A stretch of 64,000 bases of DNA, taken from the NCBI GenBank assembly GCA_937919825.1, contig CALFPA010000068.1, positions 1-64,000 of the forward strand. Reading direction: 5' to 3'. Every line of letters begins with the position of its first letter. Positions within the stretch are counted from its first letter, which is position 1. Shown here piece after piece: positions 1-8,228 of this stretch. A program made the translations under genes and the position numbers. The notes beneath the pieces were generated by a model. That model was given only the letters and a program-made list of their open reading frames with translations. It made no database searches and had not been told where the DNA came from. This DNA comes from an uncultured Spartobacteria bacterium. Lineage in GTDB: Bacteria; Verrucomicrobiota; Verrucomicrobiia; Chthoniobacterales; Terrimicrobiaceae.

Positions 1-53
1 GCAGGGGACTCATAAGCCCTTGGTCGGGAGTTCGATTCTCCCCTCTGGCACCA
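1..53 (+). tRNA. tRNA-Met (CAU), 5' end outside the window
   Basis: This is the 3' part of a tRNA cut by the left edge. The anticodon CAT is at 11-13 in a CTCATAA loop. The T-arm is GGGAG-TTCGATT-CTCCC at 26-42, followed by the acceptor strand, a discriminator A and an encoded CCA at 51-53. CAU fits elongator Met, initiator Met or the lysidine-modified Ile2. The D-arm that would separate these is missing, so Met is the default call. The rpsT start codon follows after only 8 bases. Confidence 0.85.
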
Positions 54-61
54 ACAATTCC

Positions 62-334
62 ATGGCCAACATCAAATCTTCCGAAAAAAGCGCGCGCCAG
101 AGCCTCAAGCGTCACGCCCTCAATGCTTCCGTGATCACCTCGATCAAGTCGCGTCAGAAAAAACTCCGTGCCACTATCACCGGTGGTGACGCCGCTGCTG
201 CCAAAGAGCAATACAATGCTCTGACCTCGGCTCTCGACAAGGCAGCCAAGCGCGGAATCATCCACCGCAATGTGGCGAACCGCCGCAAGGGTCGTCTCGC
301 GAAGGCGCTCATCGCTGCGAAAGCCGCGAAGTAA
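62..334 (+). CDS. rpsT: 30S ribosomal protein S20
   Basis: This encodes 90 residues, the usual S20 length, beginning MANIKSSEKSARQSLKRH. The protein is very rich in Lys, Arg and Ala, as expected for the helical 16S rRNA-binding protein of the small subunit. The ATG at 62 is chosen because the S20 family starts MAN(I/L)KS; an in-frame upstream start would run into the tRNA. The start is 8 bases downstream of the tRNA CCA with no Shine-Dalgarno, so after tRNA processing the message would be nearly leaderless. A strong terminator follows 40 bases after the stop, so the tRNA and rpsT are probably one transcription unit. Confidence 0.95.
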   Translation: MANIKSSEKSARQSLKRHALNASVITSIKSRQKKLRATITGGDAAAAKEQYNALTSALDKAAKRGIIHRNVANRRKGRLAKALIAAKAAK

Positions 335-373
335 ATTCTTCCGCCCGATCCGGGACTTTTGGATTTCCCGACC

Positions 374-406
374 ACGGTGCCGACCACACGGCGGCGCCGT
401 TTTTTT
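374..406 (+). terminator. Rho-independent terminator after rpsT
   Basis: A 9-bp stem pairs 374-382 (ACGGTGCCG) with 392-400 (CGGCGCCGT), including one G-U pair, around a 9-base loop. It runs straight into a T tract at 400-406. It is placed to end the tRNA-rpsT transcript. Confidence 0.85.
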
Positions 407-443
407 GCCGTGATGCTCCACGGCGCTTTTGCTTGATTCAGCT

Positions 444-1202
444 ATGGCTTCGAAGCCCAGGCGTTCCGCGAAAACCCACTCCCTCTACACCTCGCTCACC
501 GGGGTGGCTCCGGGCCATGTGCCGAAGAAGTGGGTGAAATTCGTCGCCGGAGCTTTTCTTCTTCTTCCGTGCTGGGTGCTCACGCTGGCGTTTTTCGGCG
601 CGTTGTTGGAGAGCGCGGAGAATACGGGATTTTGGAGGAGCGAGGAACTCGTTTGGTTCGGAGGCGGGGCGTTGCTCGGGGTGCTGGGGTATTTTGCGGT
701 GAAGCCGCTCGTGTGGCTGTATGTGATCGGCCACGAACTCACCCATGCCCTTCTGGTGTGGTTTTATGGCGGGCGCGTGCACGACTTCCATGTTGCCAGC
801 ACCGGCGGGCACATCGTGACGGATAAAACCAATACCTTCATCGTGCTGGCTCCGTATTTTGTTCCATTCTACACGGTGCTCTGGATCGGTTCCTACACGA
901 CGGCGCGAGTGGTGTTCGACCTGCCTGGGCATCCGGGCTTGTTCCAAGGAGGAATTGGGGCGACTTGGGCCTTCCACCTGGTTTTCACGATGGCGATGAT
1001 CGTTCGCGGTCAGCCCGACCTTGAATACGGCGGGGTGTTTTTTTCCATCGTTCTGATCTATCTCCTAAATCTCGCCTTGATCTGCGTTCTGCTGGTTGCT
1101 CTGTCACCCGTTGCGGATTGGAGCGGTTTCGTTCGAGAAGTGATCTGGAGTGCTCAGGAAGTTTCCGCCGAGATTTTCCGGTTGATCCGGCCGGGCAGCT
1201 GA
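444..1202 (+). CDS. Integral membrane protein with HExxH motif (M50-like)
   Basis: This encodes 252 residues with about four to five hydrophobic segments. One carries GHELTHALLVWFYGG, an HExxH-type zinc motif inside a membrane segment as in site-2 proteases (peptidase M50). A second hydrophobic stretch, APYFVPFYTVLWIG, follows. I cannot find the second M50 signature (an NPDG- or LDG-like Asp motif), so proteolytic activity is uncertain. The ATG at 444 is preferred over a TTG at 429; neither has a Shine-Dalgarno. It is a stand-alone gene behind the rpsT terminator. It could be a catalytically divergent membrane metalloprotease or a zinc-binding membrane protein of another role. Confidence 0.7.
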   Translation: MASKPRRSAKTHSLYTSLTGVAPGHVPKKWVKFVAGAFLLLPCWVLTLAFFGALLESAENTGFWRSEELVWFGGGALLGVLGYFAVKPLVWLYVIGHELTHALLVWFYGGRVHDFHVASTGGHIVTDKTNTFIVLAPYFVPFYTVLWIGSYTTARVVFDLPGHPGLFQGGIGATWAFHLVFTMAMIVRGQPDLEYGGVFFSIVLIYLLNLALICVLLVALSPVADWSGFVREVIWSAQEVSAEIFRLIRPGS

Positions 1203-1268
1203 GGATTTAAAAAACCATTGCATTATGGCGGGGGTGATCCATTTTATCTCCCTTCCAATTCGACCAAC

Positions 1269-1499
1269 ATGGCAGACGCAGCAAACAAATATAGCGACAA
1301 TGTTTCGGGCAAATTCTATGTCGATGACCAGTGCATCGACTGTGATTTGTGCCGTGAAACCGCCCCCGCAAACTACAAACGCAATGACGACGGGGGGCAC
1401 AGCTTTCTATTTAAGCAGCCTGAGACGCCCGAGGAAGAGGCCCTCTGCCAAGAGGCGATGGATGGCTGTCCCGTCGAGGCGATCGGCAACGACGGTTAG
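1269..1499 (+). CDS. Single-cluster [4Fe-4S] ferredoxin
   Basis: This encodes 76 acidic residues. The cluster ligands are the CIDCDLC motif near residue 20 (C-x2-C-x2-C) and the Cys of CPVEAI near the C-terminus; a further Cys in CQEAMDGCP could form a disulfide, as in monocluster ferredoxins. It is a soluble cytoplasmic electron carrier. The start at 1269 (MADAANKYSD) is favoured because residues encoded upstream of it are not ferredoxin-like. No redox partner is adjacent, so its client is unknown. A terminator follows. Confidence 0.85.
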   Translation: MADAANKYSDNVSGKFYVDDQCIDCDLCRETAPANYKRNDDGGHSFLFKQPETPEEEALCQEAMDGCPVEAIGNDG

Positions 1500-1518
1500 A
1501 TTTTAACATTTCCCAATC

Positions 1519-1551
1519 GGCTCCCGTGCCCACCAGCCGGGAGCCTTTTTT
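1519..1551 (+). terminator. Rho-independent terminator after the ferredoxin gene
   Basis: An 8-bp perfect stem pairs GGCTCCCG (1519-1526) with CGGGAGCC (1538-1545) around an 11-base loop, followed by six T. It ends directly against the ATG of the next gene at 1552, so that gene either needs readthrough or starts inside this element. Confidence 0.8.
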
Positions 1552-1914
1552 ATGACCCCGGAAACCCTGAGAGCCCGAGTCCTCGCCGAGTGGCGTGGGT
1601 TGGAGGAGCCCTTTGAGCGAAGGGAACGATGCGCTCCCGTGGGAGATATTTTGGAAAAACTCATGCCCCGTCTTGGCCTCGGCGAAAGGCTCGGAGAGGA
1701 GCAGATCAAACAGGCGTGGAGTGGAATCGTGGGGGATTTTTTGGCCAGCCATGCATCGCCGGCGGGATTGAGCGGCGGGGTGCTCAGCATCCAAGTCCTC
1801 CAACCCAGCGTGCGCTACGAACTCGAGAGGAATTGGAAAAACGAAATCCTCGCAAAATTGCAGTCGCGATTCGGAAAAAAAACCATCCGCGAAATCAAGT
1901 TTCGGATTTCTTGA
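1552..1914 (+). CDS. DUF721 / DciA-like protein
   Basis: This encodes 120 residues. The conserved DUF721 core is visible: a helical N-terminus, then (K)QAWSGIVGDFLASHASPAG, a GVLSIQV strand and a SVRYELERNWKNEIL helix near residues 85-105. DUF721 proteins include DciA, the replicative helicase operator of bacteria lacking DnaC or DnaI. Function here is inferred from the family only. The gene begins directly after a terminator hairpin and has no Shine-Dalgarno. It converges with the antiporter gene on the other strand. Confidence 0.8.
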   Translation: MTPETLRARVLAEWRGLEEPFERRERCAPVGDILEKLMPRLGLGERLGEEQIKQAWSGIVGDFLASHASPAGLSGGVLSIQVLQPSVRYELERNWKNEILAKLQSRFGKKTIREIKFRIS

Positions 1915-1939
1915 GGTAGCGGAAAGGGGCGGGGGAGGA

Positions 1940-1978
1940 TTTGGGTTTTGAGGGCGGTTTGGTTGCTCAAAATCCAAA
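1940..1978. terminator. Hairpin between convergent genes, possible bidirectional terminator
   Basis: A 13-bp stem pairs 1940-1952 with 1966-1978 with one G-U pair, around a 13-base loop. It overlaps the 3' end of the antiporter gene (stop at 1967-1969). There is no clear T tract outside the stem, so it may be an mRNA 3'-end stabiliser rather than an intrinsic terminator. Confidence 0.4.
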
Positions 1979-3067
1979 GGCCAGCACGAGCCAGAAGAAA
2001 AAGACCAGTAGGTGCACAGCGCCTTGGAGGAGGTTCGTTCGGGTGCTGCCGAAAGTCAGGATCGACACGGCGAGCATCACGCAGAGGAGGATTGATTCTT
2101 GCGGACGTAGGCCGAGGTGAACCTCATGGTTGAAGACTAGACCGATGGTCAGAACGGCGGGAACCGTGAGGGCAATGGTGGCGAGAACCGAACCGAGGAG
2201 GAGGTTGATCGAGCGCTGAAGTTGATTTTTCATCGCGGACTTGATGGCGCTCATGCCTTCCGGGGCAAGGATCAGCAAGGCCACGATCACGCCAGACAGC
2301 GCAGAGGGGAGTTGGAGTTGCGAAGTGCCGAAATCCAGAACCACGGCGAGTTTTTTGGAAAGAATGACGACCGGCAGAAGCGAGGCGATCAACAAGCACA
2401 AGCTCACGCCCACGCCGTGCGACCCGTGGTGTTCCTCGTGGGCGGCGGCGGCGGAATCCTCGAAGAAATTGCGGTGCCGCACGGTCTGGATGATCAAGAA
2501 GAGGATGTAGAGCGAGACGCAAAGAACCGTCAAAGCCAGCGCTTCCCTGCGGGAAAAGTTGGGGCCGGCCGTAGCCACGGTATATTCCGGCAGCGCAAGG
2601 GCGAACACCGCAAGCGGGACGATCAGCGAAAGATAAGCCCCGGCCCCCTGGAGGTTGAACTCCTGTTGGTGGTGGCGCCAGGCACCGAGCATCAGCGAAA
2701 CACCGGCCAAGCCGCCGAGAACAATCATCACCACCGCAAACATGGTATCTCGTGCGAGGACCGGGTTGTTTTTACCGGAAAGCATCACGGCGGAAACCAT
2801 GCTCACCTCCATGCCGATGACGCTCAGAGTGAGGATGAGGGTGCCGAGTGGTTCGCCGAGTTTATGCGCAAGGGTGTCGGCGTGTCGGACGACGGAGAAC
2901 GCACATCCGAGGATCGCCACCAAGAGCCAGGCCAGAAAAATCCCGGCTTCGGGGGCTGTCGAGATGCCGGTGATCCAACCGGAGCCAACCGTGGACAGGA
3001 TGGTGAGGGAGATCCAACCGCCGATGATGCCTTTTTCGCGAAGCAGAAACTTGAGGGGGCTCGGCAT
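1967..3067 (-). CDS. chaA: Ca2+(Na+)/H+ antiporter
   Basis: This encodes 366 residues, the same length as E. coli ChaA. There are about 11 hydrophobic helices in two homologous halves. Each half carries the acidic cation-exchanger repeat: GEPLGTLILTLSVIGMEV near residue 70 and LAPEGMSAIKSA near residue 265. A His-rich cytoplasmic loop (HEEHHGSHG) lies between the halves. The protein exports Ca2+ (and possibly Na+ or K+) against protons across the inner membrane. It starts 12 bases after the dapL stop, so it is probably cotranscribed with dapL although the functions seem unrelated. Confidence 0.9.
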   Translation of the reverse strand: MPSPLKFLLREKGIIGGWISLTILSTVGSGWITGISTAPEAGIFLAWLLVAILGCAFSVVRHADTLAHKLGEPLGTLILTLSVIGMEVSMVSAVMLSGKNNPVLARDTMFAVVMIVLGGLAGVSLMLGAWRHHQQEFNLQGAGAYLSLIVPLAVFALALPEYTVATAGPNFSRREALALTVLCVSLYILFLIIQTVRHRNFFEDSAAAAHEEHHGSHGVGVSLCLLIASLLPVVILSKKLAVVLDFGTSQLQLPSALSGVIVALLILAPEGMSAIKSAMKNQLQRSINLLLGSVLATIALTVPAVLTIGLVFNHEVHLGLRPQESILLCVMLAVSILTFGSTRTNLLQGAVHLLVFFFWLVLAFGF

Positions 3068-3079
3068 CGGGGAGGGGGG

Positions 3080-4324
3080 CTAGGATTTCCAGTTCAGCGC
3101 GGTCAGGCGTCGGGCGACTTCATCGACATTGGCGCGGGAGTTGAAGGCAGAAATGCGGAAATAGCCTTCGCCGGCCGGCCCAAAGCCGCTGCCCGGAGTG
3201 ATCACGACATTGGCCTCTTGGAGCATTTTATCGAAGACCGCCCAGCTGTTCAGGTGCTTCGGGGCCTGCACCCAGATGTAGGGAGCATTGACACCACCGA
3301 AGGTCGCGAGGCCGCATTTCTCGGCGGCGGCGCGGAGGATGGCAGCGTTTCCCATGTAATGCTCGATGAGAGCGGAGACCTGCTCCTTGCCGGTGGTCGA
3401 GTAGAGAGCCTCGGCGGCGCGCTGGGTGACATAGCCCACGCCGTTGAATTTCGTGCTGAAGCGGCGGTTCCAGAGCGGGTGAAGCGGCTTTTTCTCCCCG
3501 GTAGAGGTCGTGCATTGGAGATCCTTTGGCAGAACGGTGAAGGCACAGCGCACGCCGGTGAAGCCGCCGTTTTTTGAAAAGCTGCGGAACTCGATCGCGC
3601 AACGGCGGGCACCGGGAATTTCGTAGATCGAATGGGGGATCTCGGAATCCTTGATGTAGGCCTCGTAGGCGGCGTCGAACAGAATCACGGCCTCGTTCGC
3701 CAAGGCATACTCGACCCAGGCGGTGAGCTGCGCCCGGGTGGCCACGGTGCCGGTCGGGTTATTGGGATAGCAGAGGTAGATGAGGTCGACTTTTTCCTGC
3801 GGGATGGCGGGGACGAAGCCGTTGTCGGCATTGCAGGGGAGGTAGACAAGGCCGCTGTAGAGGCCTTTCTCATCGCCCTCACCGGTGTGGCCGGCCATGA
3901 CATTCGTATCCACATACACGGGATAAACGGGGTCCATCACGGCGATGCGGTTGTTGAGGCCGAAGATGTCGAGAATGTTGCCGCAATCGCACTTCGAGCC
4001 GTCGGAGACGAAAATCTCATCGTCCGCGACATCAAGTCCCTTGGCGCGGTAGTCGTTTTCCGCGATGGCTTGGCGGAGGAATTCGTAGCCCTGCTCGGGG
4101 CCGTAGCCTCGGAAGTTTTGGCGTTCACCCATTTCGTCCACGGCCTTATGCATGGCCTCGCGCACGGCGACGGGGAGGGGCTCCGTTACATCGCCGATAC
4201 CGCACCGGATGAGGCGCGCCGCTCCGTCAGGGTGCGAGTCGGTAAACGCCTTTACGCGTCGGTTGATTTCGGGAAAGAGGTAGCCAGCTTTGAGCTTCAG
4301 GTAATTGGAATTGAGATGAGCCAT
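3080..4324 (-). CDS. dapL: LL-diaminopimelate aminotransferase
   Basis: This encodes 414 residues, full length for DapL, a fold-type I PLP enzyme. It converts tetrahydrodipicolinate directly to LL-DAP for lysine and peptidoglycan synthesis, bypassing DapD/DapC/DapE. Visible features are [14 protein letters not shown], a [11 protein letters not shown] segment, the YPNNPTGT cofactor motif and the Schiff-base Lys in [12 protein letters not shown]. The C-terminal substrate segment [10 protein letters not shown] is intact. DapL is known from plants, Chlamydiae and Verrucomicrobia, which supports the taxonomic placement. The ATG at 4324 gives the family start [20 protein letters not shown]. Confidence 0.96.
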   Translation of the reverse strand: MAHLNSNYLKLKAGYLFPEINRRVKAFTDSHPDGAARLIRCGIGDVTEPLPVAVREAMHKAVDEMGERQNFRGYGPEQGYEFLRQAIAENDYRAKGLDVADDEIFVSDGSKCDCGNILDIFGLNNRIAVMDPVYPVYVDTNVMAGHTGEGDEKGLYSGLVYLPCNADNGFVPAIPQEKVDLIYLCYPNNPTGTVATRAQLTAWVEYALANEAVILFDAAYEAYIKDSEIPHSIYEIPGARRCAIEFRSFSKNGGFTGVRCAFTVLPKDLQCTTSTGEKKPLHPLWNRRFSTKFNGVGYVTQRAAEALYSTTGKEQVSALIEHYMGNAAILRAAAEKCGLATFGGVNAPYIWVQAPKHLNSWAVFDKMLQEANVVITPGSGFGPAGEGYFRISAFNSRANVDEVARRLTALNWKS

Positions 4325-4436
4325 GGTCGAGCAGGGGACTTAATCAAAAATCTCTGCCGCTTGCCAATCGCTCATCACTAGGAAGCGCAAAAATACCCTT
4401 TCGGTCCACTCAGGTAGTGGCAACGCGTCTTGGAAA

Positions 4437-4640
4437 TTACGGCTTGGGTGAATGAGGCACTTCGAGCAAAACCGCGCCTTTGAGCAATCGACAGAATTCC
4501 TTTTTCGTCACCTGCTGATGCGGGCCGTGACCGCTCAGGGGATCGGTCATGGTCTTGTATTGAACCTCCAGTCGAGCCAACTGCACGATGCGGTAATATT
4601 CGCTGCCCTTCTGCCAAATCTGATTCTGCTGAAGTTTCAT
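4437..4640 (-). CDS. Small conserved-looking hypothetical protein
   Basis: This encodes 67 residues, basic and without a signal peptide or membrane segment, beginning MKLQQNQIWQKGSEYYRIVQ. I recognise no family. It looks coding because it has a good mix of charged and hydrophobic positions and is one of the few genes here with a Shine-Dalgarno-like GAGGAG just upstream of its ATG. A TTG at 4679 could extend it by 13 residues but has no ribosome site. It lies between the YkgJ-like gene and dapL on the same strand. Confidence 0.6.
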   Translation of the reverse strand: MKLQQNQIWQKGSEYYRIVQLARLEVQYKTMTDPLSGHGPHQQVTKKEFCRLLKGAVLLEVPHSPKP

Positions 4641-4706
4641 GATCTCCTCGTTATCCGGAGCGCGAGGCACCTGCGCCAACTTTTTCTCTGGAGAGGCTCG
4701 GGCCGA

Positions 4707-5222
4707 TCATGGAGTTCGGAAATCCATGTTGAGAAGTCGATCGAGTTTTTCCATGGCGGCTCGCAGGACCTCGCGGAGTCTCGTTGCCTCGGGGGAGGAA
4801 TCCAGGGGCGGGGTAAAAATACCCGCGCAGCGCACGGCGAGGGCTCGGTGGTCACGCGAGTCCCCCAGGGTGGCGAGGAGATCGAAGATTTCGGCGGTGA
4901 GCACTCGGGCTTCTCGGATTTTTTCCGAGGCTGCGGCTTCCGTTTTCTTTCCGTCGAGCACGGCGGCGAGTTGCTTGCAAACGAAGGCCCGGCAGCGCTG
5001 TGGGCGATCGTTGTAAATTTGGCAGCAAGAATCCTGATGGGCCGGGCAAGGCTGGGGGAAATAAAGGTCCCCATCCCGGCGTTTCGGCTTGAGGCCTTTC
5101 GATGCGAGCGAGCGAAGCGAATCCTGGGGTTGCACCTGCATGCCATGGAAGAGGATGCCGTTGCAGCACATCCCGCAAGCGGCGCAGAGGCGCGAGGCGG
5201 CGGTGTCGTTCAGTAAGGGCAT
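4707..5222 (-). CDS. YkgJ-family Cys-rich putative metal-binding protein
   Basis: This encodes 171 residues. The first half carries a dense Cys pattern: CAACGMCCNG near residue 12, CPAHQDSCCQIYNDRPQRCRAF near residues 60-80, and the family's R-P-x-x-C-R signature. YkgJ/UPF0153 proteins are annotated as zinc- or iron-chelating but have no established reaction. The second half is helical and Ala/Glu-rich. The ATG at 5222 is preferred; an in-frame start at 5339 would cross the terminator and carry low-complexity residues. It follows the superoxide dismutase terminator, so it probably has its own promoter. Confidence 0.8.
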   Translation of the reverse strand: MPLLNDTAASRLCAACGMCCNGILFHGMQVQPQDSLRSLASKGLKPKRRDGDLYFPQPCPAHQDSCCQIYNDRPQRCRAFVCKQLAAVLDGKKTEAAASEKIREARVLTAEIFDLLATLGDSRDHRALAVRCAGIFTPPLDSSPEATRLREVLRAAMEKLDRLLNMDFRTP

Positions 5223-5240
5223 GGCGTCATTTTGAAAATC

Positions 5241-5275
5241 AAACGCCCGACCGTTTCCAGTCGGGCGTTTTTTTG
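5241..5275. terminator. Bidirectional terminator downstream of superoxide dismutase
   Basis: A perfect 11-bp stem pairs AAACGCCCGAC (5241-5251) with GTCGGGCGTTT (5260-5270) around an 8-base loop. T-rich flanks occur in both directions: 7 T at 5268-5274 on the plus strand, and TTTGATTTT on the minus strand. It is positioned to end the leftward superoxide dismutase transcript. Confidence 0.85.
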
Positions 5276-5292
5276 ATTGGTCTCTTCGCGGC

Positions 5293-5916
5293 TTAGGCGG
5301 TGGCGAGATTTTTTTCCACGGCCGACCAGTTGATGGCATTCCACCAGGCCTTGAGGTAGTCGGCGCGGCGGTTTTGGTAATTCAGGTAGTAGGCATGCTC
5401 CCAGACATCGCAGCCGAGGATCGGGGTGCCGGTGCATTCGGCGACTCCAGCCATGAGCGGGTTGTCTTGGTTCGGGGTTGAGCAGATGCAAAGCGACTTG
5501 TCGGCTTTGACGCAGAGCCAAGCCCAACCGCTGCCGAAGCGCGCGAGGCCGGCGGCTTCGAATTTGGCTTTGAATTCTTCGAAGCTGCCAAAGGCTTTAT
5601 TGATCGCCTCGGCCAGCGCGCCGGTGGGGGCGCCGCCGGCGTTCGGGCCCATGAGACCCCAGAAAAACGAGTGATTCCAATGTCCGCCGCCGTTGTTGCG
5701 AACAGCGCCGCGGATGCCCTCAGGCACAGCGGCAAGATTGCCGATCAATTCCTCGAGCGACTTGCCCGCGAGTTCGGGGGCGCTTTCGAGAGCCTTGTTG
5801 AGGTTGGTGACATAAGTGGCGTGGTGTTTCCCGTGATGGATCTCCATCGTGCGGGCATCGATGTTGGGTTCCAGCGCCGTGGCGGCGTAGGGCAGTGCGG
5901 GTAGTTCGAATGGCAT
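5293..5916 (-). CDS. sodA: Superoxide dismutase, Fe/Mn family (Mn-like)
   Basis: This encodes 207 residues, beginning [20 protein letters not shown]. The metal ligands are visible: His in [10 protein letters not shown], His in [10 protein letters not shown], and Asp and His in DVWEHAYY. The PNQDNPLM segment carries the Gln position typical of Mn enzymes rather than the Fe-type motif. It converts superoxide to O2 and H2O2 in the cytoplasm; no signal peptide is seen. The ATG at 5916 fits the family; an upstream in-frame start adds 18 unrelated residues. It is divergent from bioB and followed by a strong terminator, so it is monocistronic. Confidence 0.95.
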   Translation of the reverse strand: MPFELPALPYAATALEPNIDARTMEIHHGKHHATYVTNLNKALESAPELAGKSLEELIGNLAAVPEGIRGAVRNNGGGHWNHSFFWGLMGPNAGGAPTGALAEAINKAFGSFEEFKAKFEAAGLARFGSGWAWLCVKADKSLCICSTPNQDNPLMAGVAECTGTPILGCDVWEHAYYLNYQNRRADYLKAWWNAINWSAVEKNLATA

Positions 5917-6031
5917 AGAATTTTTAGGTTGGATGAGCCGCCAAGATAGTGTCCGTGCCGTGAGGTTCAAGCGGGTTTGTTACCCATTCCGCCGATTGAC
6001 TCGGCTCGTCCGGATCACTAAAACGCCCGTC

Positions 6032-7003
6032 GTGAAACCCACTCTGGAAAGTCTCGAGCAAACCTATCGCCGCCCCCTCTTCGATCTCATTCAGGAAAGC
6101 CGCCGTGTTTTCCTGGAATTCTGGCCGAAAAACGAAGTCCAGCTTTGCACGCTGCTCAGCGTGAAGACTGGCGGTTGCAGCGAGGATTGCGGCTATTGTG
6201 CCCAGAGCGCGCACTACAATACGGGTTTGAAAAAAGAGCGCCTCATGACCGTGGACGAGGTTCTGCCGGTTGCCAAGACGGCGAGGGAAAATGGATCCAC
6301 CCGCTTCTGTATGGGCGCGGCATGGAAGGGCGTGCGCGACGGCGATCCGAAGTTTGAAACGATGCTCGAGACCGTGCGCGAGGTCAGCAAGCTCGGCATG
6401 GAGGTGTGCGTCACACTCGGCCAGCTCGGCGACATCGAGGCCCGCAAGCTCAAGGAGGCCGGTCTCACCGCCTACAACCACAACATCGACACCTCGCCCG
6501 AGCATTACAAAAAAATCGTCAGCACGCATTCGTTCGAAGACCGCCTCAATACCATCGGGTCGGTTCAGCGCGCGGGCCTCAGTGTTTGCTGCGGCGGAAT
6601 CATCGGCATGGGGGAAACCGAAAACGACCGGCTGAAAATGCTGGAGGTTCTTTGCTCAATGGACCCCGAGCCCGAGAGCGTGCCGATCAATTGCCTCACC
6701 CCGATCGAGGGAACCCCGCTTGCCAACACACCGCCGATCGATGTCTTCGAGTTGGTGCGCTTGATCGCCACGGCGCGCATCGTTTTACCAAAAGCGAAAA
6801 TCCGTCTCTCCGCAGGCCGCGACCGCCTGACGCGCGAGGCTCAAGCGCTCTGCCTTTTTGCCGGTGCGAACTCCATTTTCTACGGTGACAAACTTCTCAC
6901 CGCCACCAATCCGGGAGTGAACGACGACCGCGCCTTGCTGGAGGCACTCGGTCTCGAAGGCCAAGCTCCCTACACCGACCAACCCGAGCCCGCCCTCGTA
7001 TGA
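6032..7003 (+). CDS. bioB: Biotin synthase
   Basis: This encodes 323 residues from a GTG at 6032. It is a radical-SAM enzyme that inserts sulfur into dethiobiotin. The SAM cluster motif is CSEDCGYC near residue 50. The conserved YNHNIDTSPEHY block and the C-terminal barrel motifs (GGIIGMGE, PINCLTPIEGTPL, RLSAGRD, FYGDKLLTA) are all intact. The open frame extends to 5933, but the extra residues do not resemble BioB; GTG gives the usual N-terminus. No other biotin gene is nearby. Its stop overlaps the rpiB start by 4 bases, implying translational coupling. Confidence 0.95.
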   Translation: MKPTLESLEQTYRRPLFDLIQESRRVFLEFWPKNEVQLCTLLSVKTGGCSEDCGYCAQSAHYNTGLKKERLMTVDEVLPVAKTARENGSTRFCMGAAWKGVRDGDPKFETMLETVREVSKLGMEVCVTLGQLGDIEARKLKEAGLTAYNHNIDTSPEHYKKIVSTHSFEDRLNTIGSVQRAGLSVCCGGIIGMGETENDRLKMLEVLCSMDPEPESVPINCLTPIEGTPLANTPPIDVFELVRLIATARIVLPKAKIRLSAGRDRLTREAQALCLFAGANSIFYGDKLLTATNPGVNDDRALLEALGLEGQAPYTDQPEPALV

Positions 7004-7485
7004 AAATCTCCATTGGAAGTGACCACGCCGGCTTTGCCTACAAGGAAGCCATCATCGCGCACCTCAAGGAGCGCGGCCACACCGTCACCGACTACGGGAC
7101 CTACAGCTCTGACAGCACGGATTACCCCATCTTCGTCATTCCCGCCGCCGAGGCAGTTGTGCGCGGCGAGACGGAACGCGGCATCGTGCTCGGTGGCTCC
7201 GGAAATGGTGAGGCCATCGCGGCAAACAAGGTCAAAGGGGTGCGGTGCGCGGTGTGTTGGACCCATGAGACGGCGGAACTCGCGCGTCGCCATAACAACT
7301 CCAATGTCCTTTCGATCGGTGAGCGCATGATCTCGCTCGAGTTGGCGCTGGAGATTGTGGACATCTGGCTCGAAACGCCTTTCGACGGCGGACGCCACGC
7401 GCGCCGCATTCAGGAGCTCGATTGCTACGAGGCCGGCGGGGGCGACAAGGGCATGCTCGCCGTGCTCGAGCGCAAGAATCCGTAA
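7000..7485 (+). CDS. rpiB: Ribose-5-phosphate isomerase B
   Basis: This encodes 161 residues of the LacAB/RpiB family, which interconverts ribulose-5-P and ribose-5-P. The N-terminal SDHAGFAYKE phosphate site is present. The central loop is GGSGNGEAIAANKVKG: it lacks the catalytic Cys of the E. coli type and instead has the Glu used as base in mycobacterial RpiB. His in WTHETAELARRHNNSNVLS and the C-terminal FDGGRHARRI are conserved. It overlaps bioB by 4 bases and ends 5 bases from the convergent UPF0173 gene. Confidence 0.93.
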   Translation: MKISIGSDHAGFAYKEAIIAHLKERGHTVTDYGTYSSDSTDYPIFVIPAAEAVVRGETERGIVLGGSGNGEAIAANKVKGVRCAVCWTHETAELARRHNNSNVLSIGERMISLELALEIVDIWLETPFDGGRHARRIQELDCYEAGGGDKGMLAVLERKNP

Positions 7486-7490
7486 GGCTT

Positions 7491-8171
7491 TTAAAGCGGC
7501 ACCGCCTCGCCGATCGCGGGAAGGAGTAGGCGTTGGTGGGAATTTTGGAAAGTCTCCATCGCGGCCGCACGGTTGATTTCGATCGGCGGAAAGGTGTTGA
7601 AGTGGACCCCGATCGTCATCGAGGCGCCGCTGAGTTTTGCGGCCTTGGCGGCATCGGCGGCGTCCATGGTGAAAGTGCCCCCAACCGGCAGAATCGCGAA
7701 GCGGAGGTCAAACTCCTCGGCGATTTGCTTCATGTCCTGCGTCAGTGCCGTATCGCCGGCGTAGTAGAATGCCCCCTCGGCGCTCTCGACCACAAAGCCA
7801 GCGGGATTGCCGCCATAGGTGCCATCGGGCAGTGAGCTGGAATGCACGGCGTTGACCATCTTTGCGTGTCCGCACGGGATTTTCACGGTGCCGCCGTGGT
7901 TCATCGGCAGTGTGTTTTTGACGCCCTGTTTGCCGAGCCAATCGGCGATCTCCCAGTTTGCAATCACCTGGGCGCCGGTCTGGTTCGCGAGGGCCACGGC
8001 ATCCGCCAGATGGTCGAAATGCCCATGCGAGATTAAAATCACATCCGCCTCGATGCTTTTGATGTCAATCGAGGCCGCGAGCGGGTTGGGGGTGATGAAT
8101 GGATCGAAAAGCAGGCGGCAACCGCCGGTTTCGACCAAGAAGCAGGAATGGCCGAAGTAGGTGTATTTCAT
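7491..8171 (-). CDS. UPF0173-type metal-dependent hydrolase
   Basis: This encodes 226 residues with a metallo-beta-lactamase fold. The first strand is MKYTYFGHSCFLVE, the metal motif is SHGHFDH near residue 50, a further His lies in NAVHSS near residue 110, Asp is in YYAGDT, and a late His is in GVHFNTFP. This pattern and length match the UPF0173/YtkL group of soluble hydrolases, whose physiological substrate is unknown. It is convergent with rpiB and lies 57 bases downstream of the DUF3147 gene on the same strand. Confidence 0.88.
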   Translation of the reverse strand: MKYTYFGHSCFLVETGGCRLLFDPFITPNPLAASIDIKSIEADVILISHGHFDHLADAVALANQTGAQVIANWEIADWLGKQGVKNTLPMNHGGTVKIPCGHAKMVNAVHSSSLPDGTYGGNPAGFVVESAEGAFYYAGDTALTQDMKQIAEEFDLRFAILPVGGTFTMDAADAAKAAKLSGASMTIGVHFNTFPPIEINRAAAMETFQNSHQRLLLPAIGEAVPL

Positions 8172-8228
8172 AGCGGGGTGATCAAAGCACAGAGTTCAGG
8201 ACATTTTCAATCCCTGCCATTGGCGAGG

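Noticed and set aside
2222-3577. Long plus-strand open frame of 451 codons
   Set aside because: It is antisense to chaA and dapL, both unmistakable; the product is His/Gly/Arg-rich and resembles no protein. High GC at third positions creates such shadow frames.
4452-5216. Plus-strand open frame of 254 codons
   Set aside because: Antisense to the small gene at 4437-4640 and the Cys-rich YkgJ-like gene; the latter has diagnostic Cys spacing.
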